NCBI GenBank assembly: GCA_937960895.1
Contig: CALCJD010000119.1
Span: forward strand, 50,952 to 114,951
Source of the DNA: an uncultured Spartobacteria bacterium
Lineage (GTDB): Bacteria > Verrucomicrobiota > Verrucomicrobiia > Chthoniobacterales > Terrimicrobiaceae
Direction of reading: 5' to 3'
Length of the DNA stretch: 64,000 nt
In this document: positions 41,416-49,836 of the stretch, in pieces
Position numbering within the stretch: the first letter of the stretch is position 1
Layout: each line of letters begins with the position of its first letter
The notes under the pieces: generated by a model
The model's database searches: none
Seen by the model: only the letters and a program-made list of their open reading frames with translations
What the model was told of the DNA's origin: nothing
Position numbers and translations under genes: made by a program

Positions 41416-42270
41416 ATGAAAAACGTCCTCGTCACCGGCGCCTCCTCCGGCATCGGACTGGCCACGGCGAGGACCCTCTCCGCCGCCGGATACCGGGTTT
41501 TTGTCGGCGTCCGGCGGCTCCCCGACAATCCGGAAATCCTCCGGCCCGTGCTTCTTGATGTGACGAAGGCGGACTCCCTCCGGTCCGCCTTCGCCGAGAT
41601 CGAAAACACCCTCCGGGGCGAACCCCTGCACGCCCTGGTCAACAACGCCGGCATCGGCAGCCTCCGTCCGCTCGAAGGCACGCCCCTGGACCAGATCCGC
41701 GACGTTTTTGAGGTCAATGTGTTTGGGGTCATTGCCGTCACCCAAACCTTTCTCCCGTTGCTGCGCCGGGCGCCCGGCCGCATCGTGAACATCGGCTCCA
41801 TCGGCGGGCTCTTCGGCCTGCCGTTCGCCTCCTCGCTCTGCGCCAGCAAACACGCCGTCGAAGCCCTCAGCGACGCCCTGCGCCTGGAACTCTGGACCTC
41901 CGGCATCCGGGTCATCCTCATCGAACCGGCCTCCATCAATTCCGGAGCCGCCGAAAAAATCGCCGCCCAGACGGAGAAAACCCTCGCCGACCTCTCCCCC
42001 GCCGACCAGGTCCGCTACGGATCCCTGCTCCGCCATGCGACAAAAGTCATGGTCGAATCGGAAACCCGGGGCAGTCCGCCGGAGGTTGTGGCCCAAGCGG
42101 TGCGGGAGATGCTGGAAGCGGACGATCCTCCCGCCCGGCACGTCACCGGGAAGGACGGCCATCTTCTCAACTTCGTCGCCCGTTTCCTTCCCACCCGTCT
42201 GCGGGACCATCTGCTGCGCAAAAAATTTCTCGGCAACCCGGCCTGGGGGGGGGAACAGGCCTCCTTGTGA
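41416..42270 (+). CDS. Short-chain dehydrogenase/reductase lacking the active-site Tyr
   Basis: A 284-residue classical-type SDR. The cofactor loop LVTGASSGIGLATA and the NNAGIGSL segment are normal, and a Ser is present in NIGSIGG. The usual YxxxK triad, however, reads LCASK (residues ~137-141), so the catalytic Tyr is Leu while Lys is kept. Such proteins may be inactive or use another residue. It is contiguous with fabV, and both are on the plus strand. Confidence 0.87.
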   Translation: MKNVLVTGASSGIGLATARTLSAAGYRVFVGVRRLPDNPEILRPVLLDVTKADSLRSAFAEIENTLRGEPLHALVNNAGIGSLRPLEGTPLDQIRDVFEVNVFGVIAVTQTFLPLLRRAPGRIVNIGSIGGLFGLPFASSLCASKHAVEALSDALRLELWTSGIRVILIEPASINSGAAEKIAAQTEKTLADLSPADQVRYGSLLRHATKVMVESETRGSPPEVVAQAVREMLEADDPPARHVTGKDGHLLNFVARFLPTRLRDHLLRKKFLGNPAWGGEQASL

Positions 42271-42374
42271 TCGCACGGGGGGCACAGGCGTCCGCCCGAA
42301 CCCGGACACGCAGACGGCAGTTTCCCCGCCGACACCTCGGAGCAGCCTGAAGGCGGAACTCCAATGTTCGCCGA

Positions 42375-43916
42375 TCACCGCGCCAGACGCGCGCTGGTGG
42401 CGTCGTCCAGCGGTTTGCAGGACCGATAACCTTCCCCGTGTTCCGGCAGGCCGGCCAGGAATGCCGCCCGTTTTTCCGGGCTGGGAAAATCCAGTCCGAT
42501 CAGGGCGCGGCCGATGCGTTCGCCGGACTGACGGTAATTGAAGTAGCAGATGCTGGCCCGGCCGCGGATGCGCTTGTCCAGGAAATCGTGCAGGGCGCCC
42601 GGACGCTCGTAAAAATCGAGGCGCAAAAACGCCGGACAGCTCAACATATCGCCCCGCAGCGGAATGGCGCGAAACCCGACGTCCACGGCACCCGTGACGT
42701 CCTCCCAGGCATGGCCCGATTCGTCCAGCCGCCGGGGCAGTTGTTCCAGCACCGCGGGGTCGGCGGCGCTGACCGTAAACACCGGCCACGCCTCGGTCTC
42801 GGAATGTTTGCCGTATTGAAAGTCCGCAATGTCGAGCCCTTGGAAACACTCGTCGAGCAGGGCCAGCATGGTGCCGGGGCGTTCCTCGATGCGCACCCGG
42901 ATCGTGCGGGAGGCCGCGCTGGCGGAACCCTCGGATTGGGCGATGAGTCCGATCTGGCGGAAATCGATGTTGGCTCCCGTGATGACAACCAGAACCTTTT
43001 TCTCGGCGAGCGCGGTCCGGTTTTTCAAAACCGCGGCCAGTCCCATCGCGCCGGACGGTTCCGAAATGCAGCGCAGCGATTCCCACAGCACCCGGATCGC
43101 CGCGTTGACCTCGGTGTTGGTCACCGTCTCGATCCGGCGAAGCATCTGCCGGCAGATGCGATAGGGCAGGTCTCCGACCTTGGCCACCGCGGTGCCGTCG
43201 CAATAGATGTCCACCTCGCGCAGGCGCACCGGTTTTTCGGCTTCGAAGGCGGCCTTCATCGAAGCCTGTCCCTCGCCTTCCACGCCGACGAGTTCGATTC
43301 CCGGCCAATAGGTCTCCAGCCAGTCCGCCACCGCCGCGCACATCCCGCCGCCGCCGATCTGCAGATAGGCGACATCAAAGGGGCCGTGCCCCGAGAGCAC
43401 CACTTCGTCCGCCAGCGTGCCCTGACCGGCCATGACCCGAAGGTCGTCGTAGGCATGCACGTAGACCGCGCCGGACGTGCGTTCATCGTCGCGCGCGGCC
43501 TTCACGGCGTCGTCGTAACTGTCCCCGGTCAGCAGGATCTTCGCAAAGTCCCCGCCATGATGCCGCACGGCGAGCTGTTTCACCTGCGGCGTCGAGCGGG
43601 GCATGTAAATGCGCGCGTTCACTCCCAGAATCCGCGCGGCAAGGGCCACCCCCTGGGCATGATTGCCGGCCGAGGCCGTCACCACCCCGCGCGCCCGTTC
43701 CTCCGTCGTCAGCACCGCCATGCGATTGCAGGCACCGCGCCATTTGTAGGATTTTACCGGGGAAAGATCCTCCCGTTTCACCCAGATCTCGGGTCCGCCG
43801 TCCGGCAAGACCAACCGCTCCATCGGCGTGGGCTGACCAAACCGGTAGACCCGCTCGCGGGCAAAAAGAATTTCCTGCCGCAGCCGGCGGTCAAGGGGCA
43901 ATTGGTGACGTTCCAT
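42375..43916 (-). CDS. ilvA: Threonine ammonia-lyase, biosynthetic
   Basis: A 513-residue PLP enzyme converting threonine to 2-oxobutanoate for isoleucine synthesis. VKSYKWRGA contains the PLP Lys (SxK), ASAGNHAQGVALAARILG the phosphate-side region, and GGGGMCAAVADWL the glycine loop. Two ACT domains follow at the C-terminus, as in the regulated biosynthetic form, feedback-inhibited by isoleucine in characterised members. ATG 43916 has GGAGG directly upstream (spacing short). The same frame continues upstream to 44360, but that region is non-coding. Confidence 0.93.
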   Translation of the reverse strand: MERHQLPLDRRLRQEILFARERVYRFGQPTPMERLVLPDGGPEIWVKREDLSPVKSYKWRGACNRMAVLTTEERARGVVTASAGNHAQGVALAARILGVNARIYMPRSTPQVKQLAVRHHGGDFAKILLTGDSYDDAVKAARDDERTSGAVYVHAYDDLRVMAGQGTLADEVVLSGHGPFDVAYLQIGGGGMCAAVADWLETYWPGIELVGVEGEGQASMKAAFEAEKPVRLREVDIYCDGTAVAKVGDLPYRICRQMLRRIETVTNTEVNAAIRVLWESLRCISEPSGAMGLAAVLKNRTALAEKKVLVVITGANIDFRQIGLIAQSEGSASAASRTIRVRIEERPGTMLALLDECFQGLDIADFQYGKHSETEAWPVFTVSAADPAVLEQLPRRLDESGHAWEDVTGAVDVGFRAIPLRGDMLSCPAFLRLDFYERPGALHDFLDKRIRGRASICYFNYRQSGERIGRALIGLDFPSPEKRAAFLAGLPEHGEGYRSCKPLDDATSARLAR

Positions 43917-44150
43917 TCCTCCAGCTAAGCGAAAAGTCCGGCGCGACGCAGGGGAAAACCTTCGCGCCTCCGACAAAGGGGGTGCGCGCGGGCCGATTCC
44001 CTGACACCTCCCGCCCCATGAACGAACGGCGCAAACGTCCCGTCCTGCGGCTTTCCGTTTTCCCCCAGGTGGAAATGGCCATGGATCCCCTCTTTGCGAG
44101 CGCTCCCCCGGGTTCCGGAAAGACGGCGGCGACCATCGCGTGCCAGGAGG

Positions 44151-44355
44151 GAACTCGCCCGCACCGCCGTGATCCTGAAAAAGCATCGGCTCCGCCACGG
44201 TGCTTATCCCGAAATCCTTCAGGCTCTCGTTCCCGAATTTTGAAACCGTCCCGCCGGACCCCTGCACGGGGCCCCGTTGCGCTGCCGTCTGCGGGCTGAC
44301 GGAAACTTCCCGCTTTATTCCTGCGGGCCGAACAGGACCGATGAGATCGGCGATC
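44151..44355 (+). pseudogene. Decayed remnant of a type-II-secretion/DUF-like family gene (GAYP-PDP motif family)
   Basis: Read in the frame of 44151, the plus strand encodes ELARTAVILKKHRLRHGAYPEI, then LQALVPEF and a stop. After a one-base shift it continues ETVPPDPCTG, and after a second shift LRCRLRADGNFPLYSCGPN, RTDEIGDP. This pattern matches the C-terminal segment (R-HG-YP--L--LVP, PDP-TG-PL, LYS-G-N--D) common in planctomycete/verrucomicrobial hypothetical proteins. At least two frameshifts imply decay. The extent of the dead gene upstream (from ~44020) and downstream is uncertain. Confidence 0.5.
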
Positions 44356-44479
44356 CGCATCCCTCCAGCAACCGCCCGCTGAATTTCTCCGGCCCCGACA
44401 TGGTCCGGCCGCGCAGGCCCGGCGGATTCCTGGGTCCACGCCGTCCGAAAATCCGGCGCTCCGGGAATCCCACTTCACC

Positions 44480-45376
44480 TCAACCCGGCAGGCGGAGATT
44501 CCGTCGGTGCGGCATGGAGGATTGGGCGCCGGGCCGGGTGACGGAAAAAGCCGCCGCGACGACGGCCTGGCGCAGGGTTTCCTCGATGGGCTGTCCAGCC
44601 GCGAGTCCCGCCGCCAGCCAGCCGGTGAAACAATCGCCGGCCCCCACCGTGTCGACCGGTTTGACCTTCGGCGCCGGAAAACGACGCGTCCCGTCCGGCC
44701 GCACCAGCAGGGCACCCCGGGCTCCGAGGGTCACCACCACCTGCCGGCAGCCTTTTTTCAACAGCGCGCGGCCGGCCTCCTCCGGATCACGCACGCCCGT
44801 CAGCAACGCGGCCTCGTGTTCGTTGGGGGTCAGGGTGTGCACACGCTTCAAAAGCCCGGCGGGAAGGCGCCGGGCCGGAGCCGGATTGAGGACCAGGGGA
44901 ATTCCCAGGGCTTCGGCCATCCGCGCGACCTCCATCACCGTTTCGGGCGGAACCTCCAACTGACAGACCACCACATGCGCCTTGCGAAAGGCCGGGGCGG
45001 CTTTTCGCACATCGGCGGGTGTCAGCGCGTCATTGGCGGAACGGGCCACACCGATGAAATTTTCGCGGTTTCGTCCGCCGAGAAAAATCAAGGCCACCCC
45101 GCTGGAGACTTTCCTTTTGACCTGAAAAAACCCCGTCTCAATGCCCTCCGCGCGCAGCGCCGCGGCCGCGGCCCTGCCGAAATCATCGTCACCCCGCGCG
45201 CCCACAAAGGTGACCTTCGCCCCGGCCCGCGCGGCGGCCACGGCCTGGTTGGCGCCCTTGCCGCCATGGAAGCGTTGAAACTCCCCGCCGGGCAGCGTTT
45301 CGCCCGGACGGGGCAGACGGGCGCAGGACAAAACAAGGTCCGTATTGGAACTGCCCACCACAAGAACGCGAGACAT
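44480..45376 (-). CDS. rbsK: Ribokinase
   Basis: A 298-residue PfkB-family kinase. HGGKGANQAVAAARAGAKV, the NPAPARRLP segment, TPNEHEAALLTG and DTVGAGDCFTG with the catalytic Asp fit ribokinase, which phosphorylates ribose to ribose 5-phosphate. No ribose transporter or rbsD is near. The start MSRVLVVGSSNTD at 45376 was preferred to the 45385 Met because conserved sequence begins there; AAGGGG sits directly against it. The region downstream of its start (45377-45480) is gene-free. Confidence 0.92.
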   Translation of the reverse strand: MSRVLVVGSSNTDLVLSCARLPRPGETLPGGEFQRFHGGKGANQAVAAARAGAKVTFVGARGDDDFGRAAAAALRAEGIETGFFQVKRKVSSGVALIFLGGRNRENFIGVARSANDALTPADVRKAAPAFRKAHVVVCQLEVPPETVMEVARMAEALGIPLVLNPAPARRLPAGLLKRVHTLTPNEHEAALLTGVRDPEEAGRALLKKGCRQVVVTLGARGALLVRPDGTRRFPAPKVKPVDTVGAGDCFTGWLAAGLAAGQPIEETLRQAVVAAAFSVTRPGAQSSMPHRRNLRLPG

Positions 45377-45479
45377 CCCCTTCATCACGGCCGGTTCTAC
45401 AAACAACCTCCGGCATCGTCCACCGCACATTCCGCGCGGACAAAGGCCCGCCGGCGGGTTGTTTATTTATGACACAGAA

Positions 45480-45679
45480 CGGGGTTGCCAATCGGACCGG
45501 CAGGTGTTTTGCTTTCGGCAACATCAGGAATGTCCGTCGCGCAAGCGGCGGACTGCCAACCGGGGCGGAGAACCCCACGGTGGCTGGTCCGGGATTCCCG
45601 GACGATGCGCGGACGCCCGTCCGAACAAGCGTTCTCCACGGCCAACCAACCGCCGCTCCTGATGAGTGGCGGTTTTTTT
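45480..45679 (+). ncRNA. Candidate structured non-coding RNA
   Basis: This ~200-base stretch encodes no convincing protein yet packs several stems: GTTGCC (45484-45489) with GGCAAC (45517-45522); GTCCGTCGC (45532-45540) with GCGGCGGAC (45545-45553) closed by a GCAA tetraloop; GCCA..CC..GGGG paired with CCCC..GG..TGGC (45555-45584); GTCCGGG with CCCGGAC (45587-45603); CGGAC with GTCCG (45610-45623). It ends in a Rho-independent terminator (45648-45679) with no CDS upstream on that strand. The 5' end is a guess; no known RNA family was recognised. Confidence 0.4.
45648..45679 (+). terminator. Rho-independent terminator
   Basis: AACCGCC (45648-45654) pairs with GGCGGTT (45668-45674), with further inner pairs CTC/GAG, and the stem is followed by seven T residues (45673-45679). 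The U-tract on the plus strand implies a plus-strand transcript ending here. No protein gene lies upstream on that strand, which supports the ncRNA call at 45480-45679. Confidence 0.75.
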
Positions 45680-45713
45680 GTGCGGTGATTCCTGATGCCA
45701 CAACGCATTCACC

Positions 45714-46091
45714 ATGAAATCCCGCAATCCCGACCATCACATCTGGAACAACAACGGCACCTGGTGGTGCCATTACACGGAACACCTGCCCGACTACACC
45801 AAGCGACGCGTGCGGCTCAATCTCCACACCGACAACCGGCTCGTCGCCCGCGTGCTGAGGGACTCCGTACTCTTCGAACGCTTTGGCTCGTGCTTTCTCC
45901 TGGCCGAAGGGAACACGCTTCCTCCGAAACCTCAGACCCCGCGCGAAACCGGGTTCCGTCCCGGACTTCGCAGGACAAACTCCGGAAAGACGGGCCGGGG
46001 CTCCGTCCCCTCCACAGGGACCGCCATCCCCCGCCGCACAGCCCGTGAAGCCGTTTGGAAAAAATCGGCTCCCTGTGCTGCGAAGGACTGA
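45714..46091 (+). CDS. Small protein resembling the N-terminal arm domain of tyrosine integrases
   Basis: A 125-residue ORF. Its first ~60 residues (NPDHHIWNNNGTWWCHYTEHLP, RRVRLNLHTDNRLVARVLRDSVL) look like the arm/DNA-binding N-terminal domain of tyrosine recombinases. They have the W-N-G-TWW pattern and a run of basic residues, but no catalytic recombinase domain follows. The final 60 residues look non-conserved. It starts 34 bases after the candidate ncRNA's terminator, without a clear ribosome binding site. It may be a remnant of, or accessory to, a mobile element, or a standalone DNA-binding protein. Confidence 0.4.
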   Translation: MKSRNPDHHIWNNNGTWWCHYTEHLPDYTKRRVRLNLHTDNRLVARVLRDSVLFERFGSCFLLAEGNTLPPKPQTPRETGFRPGLRRTNSGKTGRGSVPSTGTAIPRRTAREAVWKKSAPCAAKD

Positions 46092-46473
46092 ACAACTCTC
46101 CTTCGTCGCCTTCGCATTGTTTGAGAGTCCGGGATCAAAAAAAAGATCCTGCCGGTTTTCGCGCCTCACAAACGATCAAACGAGTTCGCGGAATGTTCGC
46201 CCCGGCCGGATTGCCCGGACGCGCCTTGAGCCTCATCTTCGAAACGCGAAGTCGGAAGCCCCTTCCGACCCTCCGGCCGCGGCAACCCGGGCCGCCCTGC
46301 CATGAACCAACCTAATCAAAACAGCTCTAAGATTTGGAAAATCAAAGGGCGCATTAAGAAATCCAAGCTTATGCAACCAGTTATCCTTATAATTCAACCG
46401 GTTGCTTAGGGTGACAGACCATTTTGTTACTGGACAACGCAGAATCCGGGTGGTTCCTTTGTGTGATAGAGCG
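46092..46473. promoter_or_regulatory. Intergenic region with promoter-like -10 and palindrome before 46474
   Basis: No gene seen in this stretch. A perfect 8-bp stem GTCGGAAG (46251-46258)/CTTCCGAC (46262-46269) sits in the middle. The last 150 bases are AT-rich. TATAAT at 46388-46393 matches a sigma-70 -10 element; a good -35 was not found. It lies between arms GCAACC (46373-46378) and GGTTGC (46400-46405), and the latter is part of the palindrome CAACCGGTTG (46395-46404), so regulation at this promoter is plausible. Confidence 0.45.
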
Positions 46474-47313
46474 ATGAAAAAGATTTTCACTTTTTTGGGG
46501 GTCGCAGCGCTGGCCGTTCAAGGCGCGTTTGCACTGATTTCGGTTCCCGCCTCGTTCCCCTTGGAAAAGGTGAACGGCGACAACGCGACGCAAAAGAGCC
46601 AGCTCGCTCTGCTCGTTGCCCGTTATCAGAACGATGTGGTGCTGCTGGTAAACAGCTCGGAGGCCTTTGCGAAGGACGTTCAGGACATCACGGCGGCTCC
46701 GGCCACGACGGATCGGCTGAATGCCTTGGGAACTGCAGGCGGCGCGAAGCTGACCACGGATTCCCTGGCTGCCGCGGTGACGGCGCTGGTGCGTCAGAAT
46801 CCTGCCGAAGCTCCCAACGTGGTGGCCTCCGCCCTTGAGCTCCTCCGGAATCTCCCCGGCGGACTCTCCCCCGAAAATCGGGAAAAGATCGCCCGGGCGG
46901 CCGTCCAGGGACTTCCGGACAATCTCAGGGATGAGCCCCGAATCGTTGCTTTTGTCATCGGTGTGGCCGCCAGGGGGCTGAATGCCACCGAGGTCGCCAA
47001 CCTCGTCAAATCGGTGCGGGGCTTCGTGATTGCCAATGCGCCGGAAAACGCTCAGCCCACGCTGGCTCTTGCCGTCGATGAGGCGCTGGTGGACGCCGGG
47101 GTGTTGACGCCCCATTCGGCGACTCCGGAATTTCTGGCCATGGCGGATAACTTCGCCAGCGACCAGCTTGCGGAAACCTTCTTCAGCGGCGACCAGGGTG
47201 TGATCAACCAGGGCGCCTTCTTCGCTCCGGGATCCGCAGGATCGGCCGGAGGCGCCGGCAGCACCGGAAACCAGGTTCAGCCGACCCCGACTCCTGCTCC
47301 GCCGGCCTCCTGA
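46474..47313 (+). CDS. Hypothetical exported protein, Ala/Gly/Pro-rich
   Basis: Not recognised; 279 residues. Signal peptide MKKIFTFLGVAALAVQGAFA. The body is alpha-helical (AAVTALVRQNPAEAPNVVASALELL, LNATEVANLVKSVRGFV) and the C-terminus becomes Gly/Ser/Ala- and Pro/Thr-rich (SAGSAGGAGSTGNQ, PTPTPAPPAS). The ATG 46474 is preceded by a TATAAT-containing leader about 80 bases upstream. It ends at a strong bidirectional terminator. The function is unknown. Confidence 0.7.
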   Translation: MKKIFTFLGVAALAVQGAFALISVPASFPLEKVNGDNATQKSQLALLVARYQNDVVLLVNSSEAFAKDVQDITAAPATTDRLNALGTAGGAKLTTDSLAAAVTALVRQNPAEAPNVVASALELLRNLPGGLSPENREKIARAAVQGLPDNLRDEPRIVAFVIGVAARGLNATEVANLVKSVRGFVIANAPENAQPTLALAVDEALVDAGVLTPHSATPEFLAMADNFASDQLAETFFSGDQGVINQGAFFAPGSAGSAGGAGSTGNQVQPTPTPAPPAS

Positions 47314-47339
47314 TCGCGGAGTCTTCCGACAGATTTTTC

Positions 47340-47374
47340 AAAAAGGGCAATCCTCCGGATTGCCCTTTTTGTTT
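47340..47374. terminator. Bidirectional Rho-independent terminator
   Basis: AAAAAGGGCAATCC (47340-47353) pairs perfectly with GGATTGCCCTTTTT (47357-47370), a 14-bp stem with a three-base loop. T-runs on each strand let it serve both convergent genes: the exported protein ending at 47313 and the DnaJ-like gene ending at 47375. Confidence 0.9.
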
Positions 47375-48340
47375 TCAGTCTCCCGACAGGGCGGCAATCT
47401 GCCGCCAGAGGGCCAGTTCCTTTTCCCCGGGATTCTGCGGAAGCACGGCCTGCACCACCACATAAAGGTCCCCGCGTTCGCCGCCCCCCTTCGGCAATCC
47501 GCGTCCGGCAAGACGGAATTTGCGTCCGGCCTGCGTCCCGGGCGGAATGTGAAAACGCGCCCGGCCGTCCAGCGTGGAAATTTCCGCATCGGTGCCGAGC
47601 ACAAGACGGTGCACGGGCAGTTCCAGTTCGTGGATCAGGTCGCTGCCCTCCACTTCAAAACTCGGATGCCGCTCGAAGCGGATTCGCAGATAGAGATCAC
47701 CCGCCTCGCCCCCGGCGCCTCCGGAGCCTCCCTGGCCCGCCAGGCGGATGCGCTGTCCCTCGCGGACGCCCTTGGGAATTTTCACCGTGTAGGTCTGCAC
47801 CTTGCCGGAATCGCCGCGGCGGAAGGAAATTTTGCGGACCGACCCGTGCAGGGCCTCCTCGAGGGTGACCAGAATGTCGGCCTCCACGTCCTGGCCCCGC
47901 ATGGGCGGCGCGTCGTCAAATTCAAAATCCTCGAATCCCCGGCTTCGGCCACGGCCGCGCCGGGCGCCGAAGATCTGCTCGAAGAAATCGCTGAATCCCG
48001 TGCCGCCAAACTGAAACTCGACGCCGCCGCCTTCGTAAAACCCCCCGCCGGGAAACCCCTGAAACCCCCGGCCTCCCGCGCCACCTCCCGGAGGCGGCTG
48101 AAATCCCCCCTGCTGCCAGTTGGGCCCGAGTTGGTCGTATTTTTTCCGTTTCTCGGGATCGCCGAGCACCTCGTAGGCCTCGTTGATTTCCTTGAACTTT
48201 TCCTCGGCGGTCTTTTTGTCCGTCGCGGTATCCGGGTGATATTTGCGCGCCAGTTTGCGGAAGGCGCTCTTGATTTCCTCCGCGGAAGCGGTCCTCGGCA
48301 CGCCGAGCGTTTCGTAATAATCGCGATATTGGACTGGCAT
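47375..48340 (-). CDS. DnaJ/CbpA-like curved-DNA-binding chaperone
   Basis: A 321-residue J-domain protein. The HPD motif is in ARKYHPDTATDKK (residues ~30-45). A Gly/Phe-rich linker (GGGAGGRGFQGFPGGGFYEGG) follows, then the DnaJ C-terminal substrate-binding domains (LVTLEEALHGSVRKISF, YTVKIPKGVREGQRIRLAGQG). No Zn-finger Cys-rich region is present, so it is CbpA-type rather than canonical DnaJ. It is convergent with the exported protein gene and divergent from serS. Confidence 0.92.
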   Translation of the reverse strand: MPVQYRDYYETLGVPRTASAEEIKSAFRKLARKYHPDTATDKKTAEEKFKEINEAYEVLGDPEKRKKYDQLGPNWQQGGFQPPPGGGAGGRGFQGFPGGGFYEGGGVEFQFGGTGFSDFFEQIFGARRGRGRSRGFEDFEFDDAPPMRGQDVEADILVTLEEALHGSVRKISFRRGDSGKVQTYTVKIPKGVREGQRIRLAGQGGSGGAGGEAGDLYLRIRFERHPSFEVEGSDLIHELELPVHRLVLGTDAEISTLDGRARFHIPPGTQAGRKFRLAGRGLPKGGGERGDLYVVVQAVLPQNPGEKELALWRQIAALSGD

Positions 48341-48542
48341 GAGCTGAGAGGGAAACTTTCCTCGCTTGCCGGGCAACTTTCAACGTCCAACTGAACGGAA
48401 AAGGGCGGAAAATGGACGCGAAAAACCGGGCGTTGGGGCGGGACGAATGCGGGTGCGGAGTCCGACGCCCTCCTCCTTCCGGCATGTTTCCCGGAACTTG
48501 GGAGTTGTGCATGGAGCGCGGGACGTTAAAGATTTTCCGTCC

Positions 48543-49811
48543 ATGCTCGACATCCGCCTGCTCCGCGAACAACCCGACTTTGTGAAAACCCGCCTTCAGT
48601 CGCGTGGGGCTTCCTTCGATGCGACCGTTGACGAGGTGCTGGCCTGCGACAGCGGCCGGCGTGCCGCCGAGACCCGGCTGCAGACCCTGCAGGCCGAGCG
48701 CAACAAGCTGAGCAGGGAAATCGGCCGCCTCCGCGCCCAGAAACAGGACACCGCGGAGATCGAGGCCCAGGTCAAATCCAAGGCCGCCGAGATGCAGGCC
48801 CTGGCGGAGGAAAGTTCGGCCTTTGAGGCCCGGCAGCGGGATCTCCTGCTCACCCTGCCCAATCTGCCTCAGTCCACGGTGCCCGAGGGCCGGGAGGCCG
48901 CCGACAATCCCGTGGTCCGCGTCTGGGGGGAAAAGCCGGCCCTGGAAAATCCGCAGGACCATCTCGCCATTGCCGGTCGGCTCAAGCTGCTGGATTTCGA
49001 CCGCGGCGCCAAGATCAGCGGCAGCGCCTTCGTCTGTTACACCGGCCAGGGCGCGCGTCTCGAGCGGGCGCTGGTGAATTTCCTGCTCGACCTTCACACC
49101 CGCGAGCACGGGTACACCGAGGTGCTGCCTCCGTTTGTGGTGAAACTCGAATCCCTCATCGGCACCGCCCAATTGCCCAAATTTGCCGATCAGCAATACC
49201 GCTGCGCCGACGACGACCTGTATCTGATTCCCACGGCGGAGGTTCCCGTGACCAACCTCCACCGCGAGGAGATCCTTCCGCTGTCCGCCCTGCCCATCAA
49301 ATACGCGGCCTACACGCCGTGCTTCCGGCGCGAGGCGGGTTCGGCCGGACTGGGCACACGCGGACTGATTCGCATGCACCAGTTCGACAAGGTGGAGCTG
49401 GTGAAAGTCTGCACGCCGGAAAATTCGGCCGCCGAACTGGAATCGCTGACCGCCGACGCCGAGAAGGTGCTGCAAATTCTCGGCCTGCACTACCGCGTGG
49501 TCGAACTCTGCACGGGCGACCTCGGGTTCGGCTCGGCGCGGACCTACGACATCGAGGTTTGGTCACCCGGACAGCAGGCCTATCTGGAAGTGTCGAGCTG
49601 TTCGAATTTCGAGGATTTTCAGGCCCGCCGCATGAATCTCCGCTTCAAGGGCGAGGATGGGAAGAACCGTTTCTGTCACACCCTCAATGGATCGGGCACG
49701 GCCCTGGCGCGTCTCTACGTGGCGCTCCTGGAGACCGGCCTCCAACCCGATGGCACGATCGTCCTGCCGCCTGCCCTGCACGACTATTTCGGCGCGACAA
49801 AAATCTCCTGA
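48543..49811 (+). CDS. serS: Seryl-tRNA synthetase
   Basis: A 422-residue class II aminoacyl-tRNA synthetase. The N-terminal coiled-coil arm (LQAERNKLSREIGRLRAQ...) reaches tRNA-Ser. Motif 2 is in TPCFRREAGSAGLGTRGLIRMHQFDKVELV and motif 3 in LNGSGTALARLYVALLE. The ATG 48543 starts at MLDIRLLREQPDFVKTRL, the conserved N-terminus. A longer frame upstream to 48366 is not supported. tilS follows 25 bases after its stop. Confidence 0.96.
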   Translation: MLDIRLLREQPDFVKTRLQSRGASFDATVDEVLACDSGRRAAETRLQTLQAERNKLSREIGRLRAQKQDTAEIEAQVKSKAAEMQALAEESSAFEARQRDLLLTLPNLPQSTVPEGREAADNPVVRVWGEKPALENPQDHLAIAGRLKLLDFDRGAKISGSAFVCYTGQGARLERALVNFLLDLHTREHGYTEVLPPFVVKLESLIGTAQLPKFADQQYRCADDDLYLIPTAEVPVTNLHREEILPLSALPIKYAAYTPCFRREAGSAGLGTRGLIRMHQFDKVELVKVCTPENSAAELESLTADAEKVLQILGLHYRVVELCTGDLGFGSARTYDIEVWSPGQQAYLEVSSCSNFEDFQARRMNLRFKGEDGKNRFCHTLNGSGTALARLYVALLETGLQPDGTIVLPPALHDYFGATKIS

Positions 49812-49836
49812 TTCCGCCGCGCGGCTGTCCGACCAG

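Noticed and set aside
43917..44360. N-terminal extension of ilvA up to 44360
   Set aside because: The added residues are low-complexity and unlike any threonine ammonia-lyase, and the region holds a decayed gene on the other strand.
45714..46091. Prophage or integrated element boundary at the integrase-like ORF
   Set aside because: Only an N-terminal-like domain is present; no catalytic recombinase domain, att repeats or phage genes are seen.
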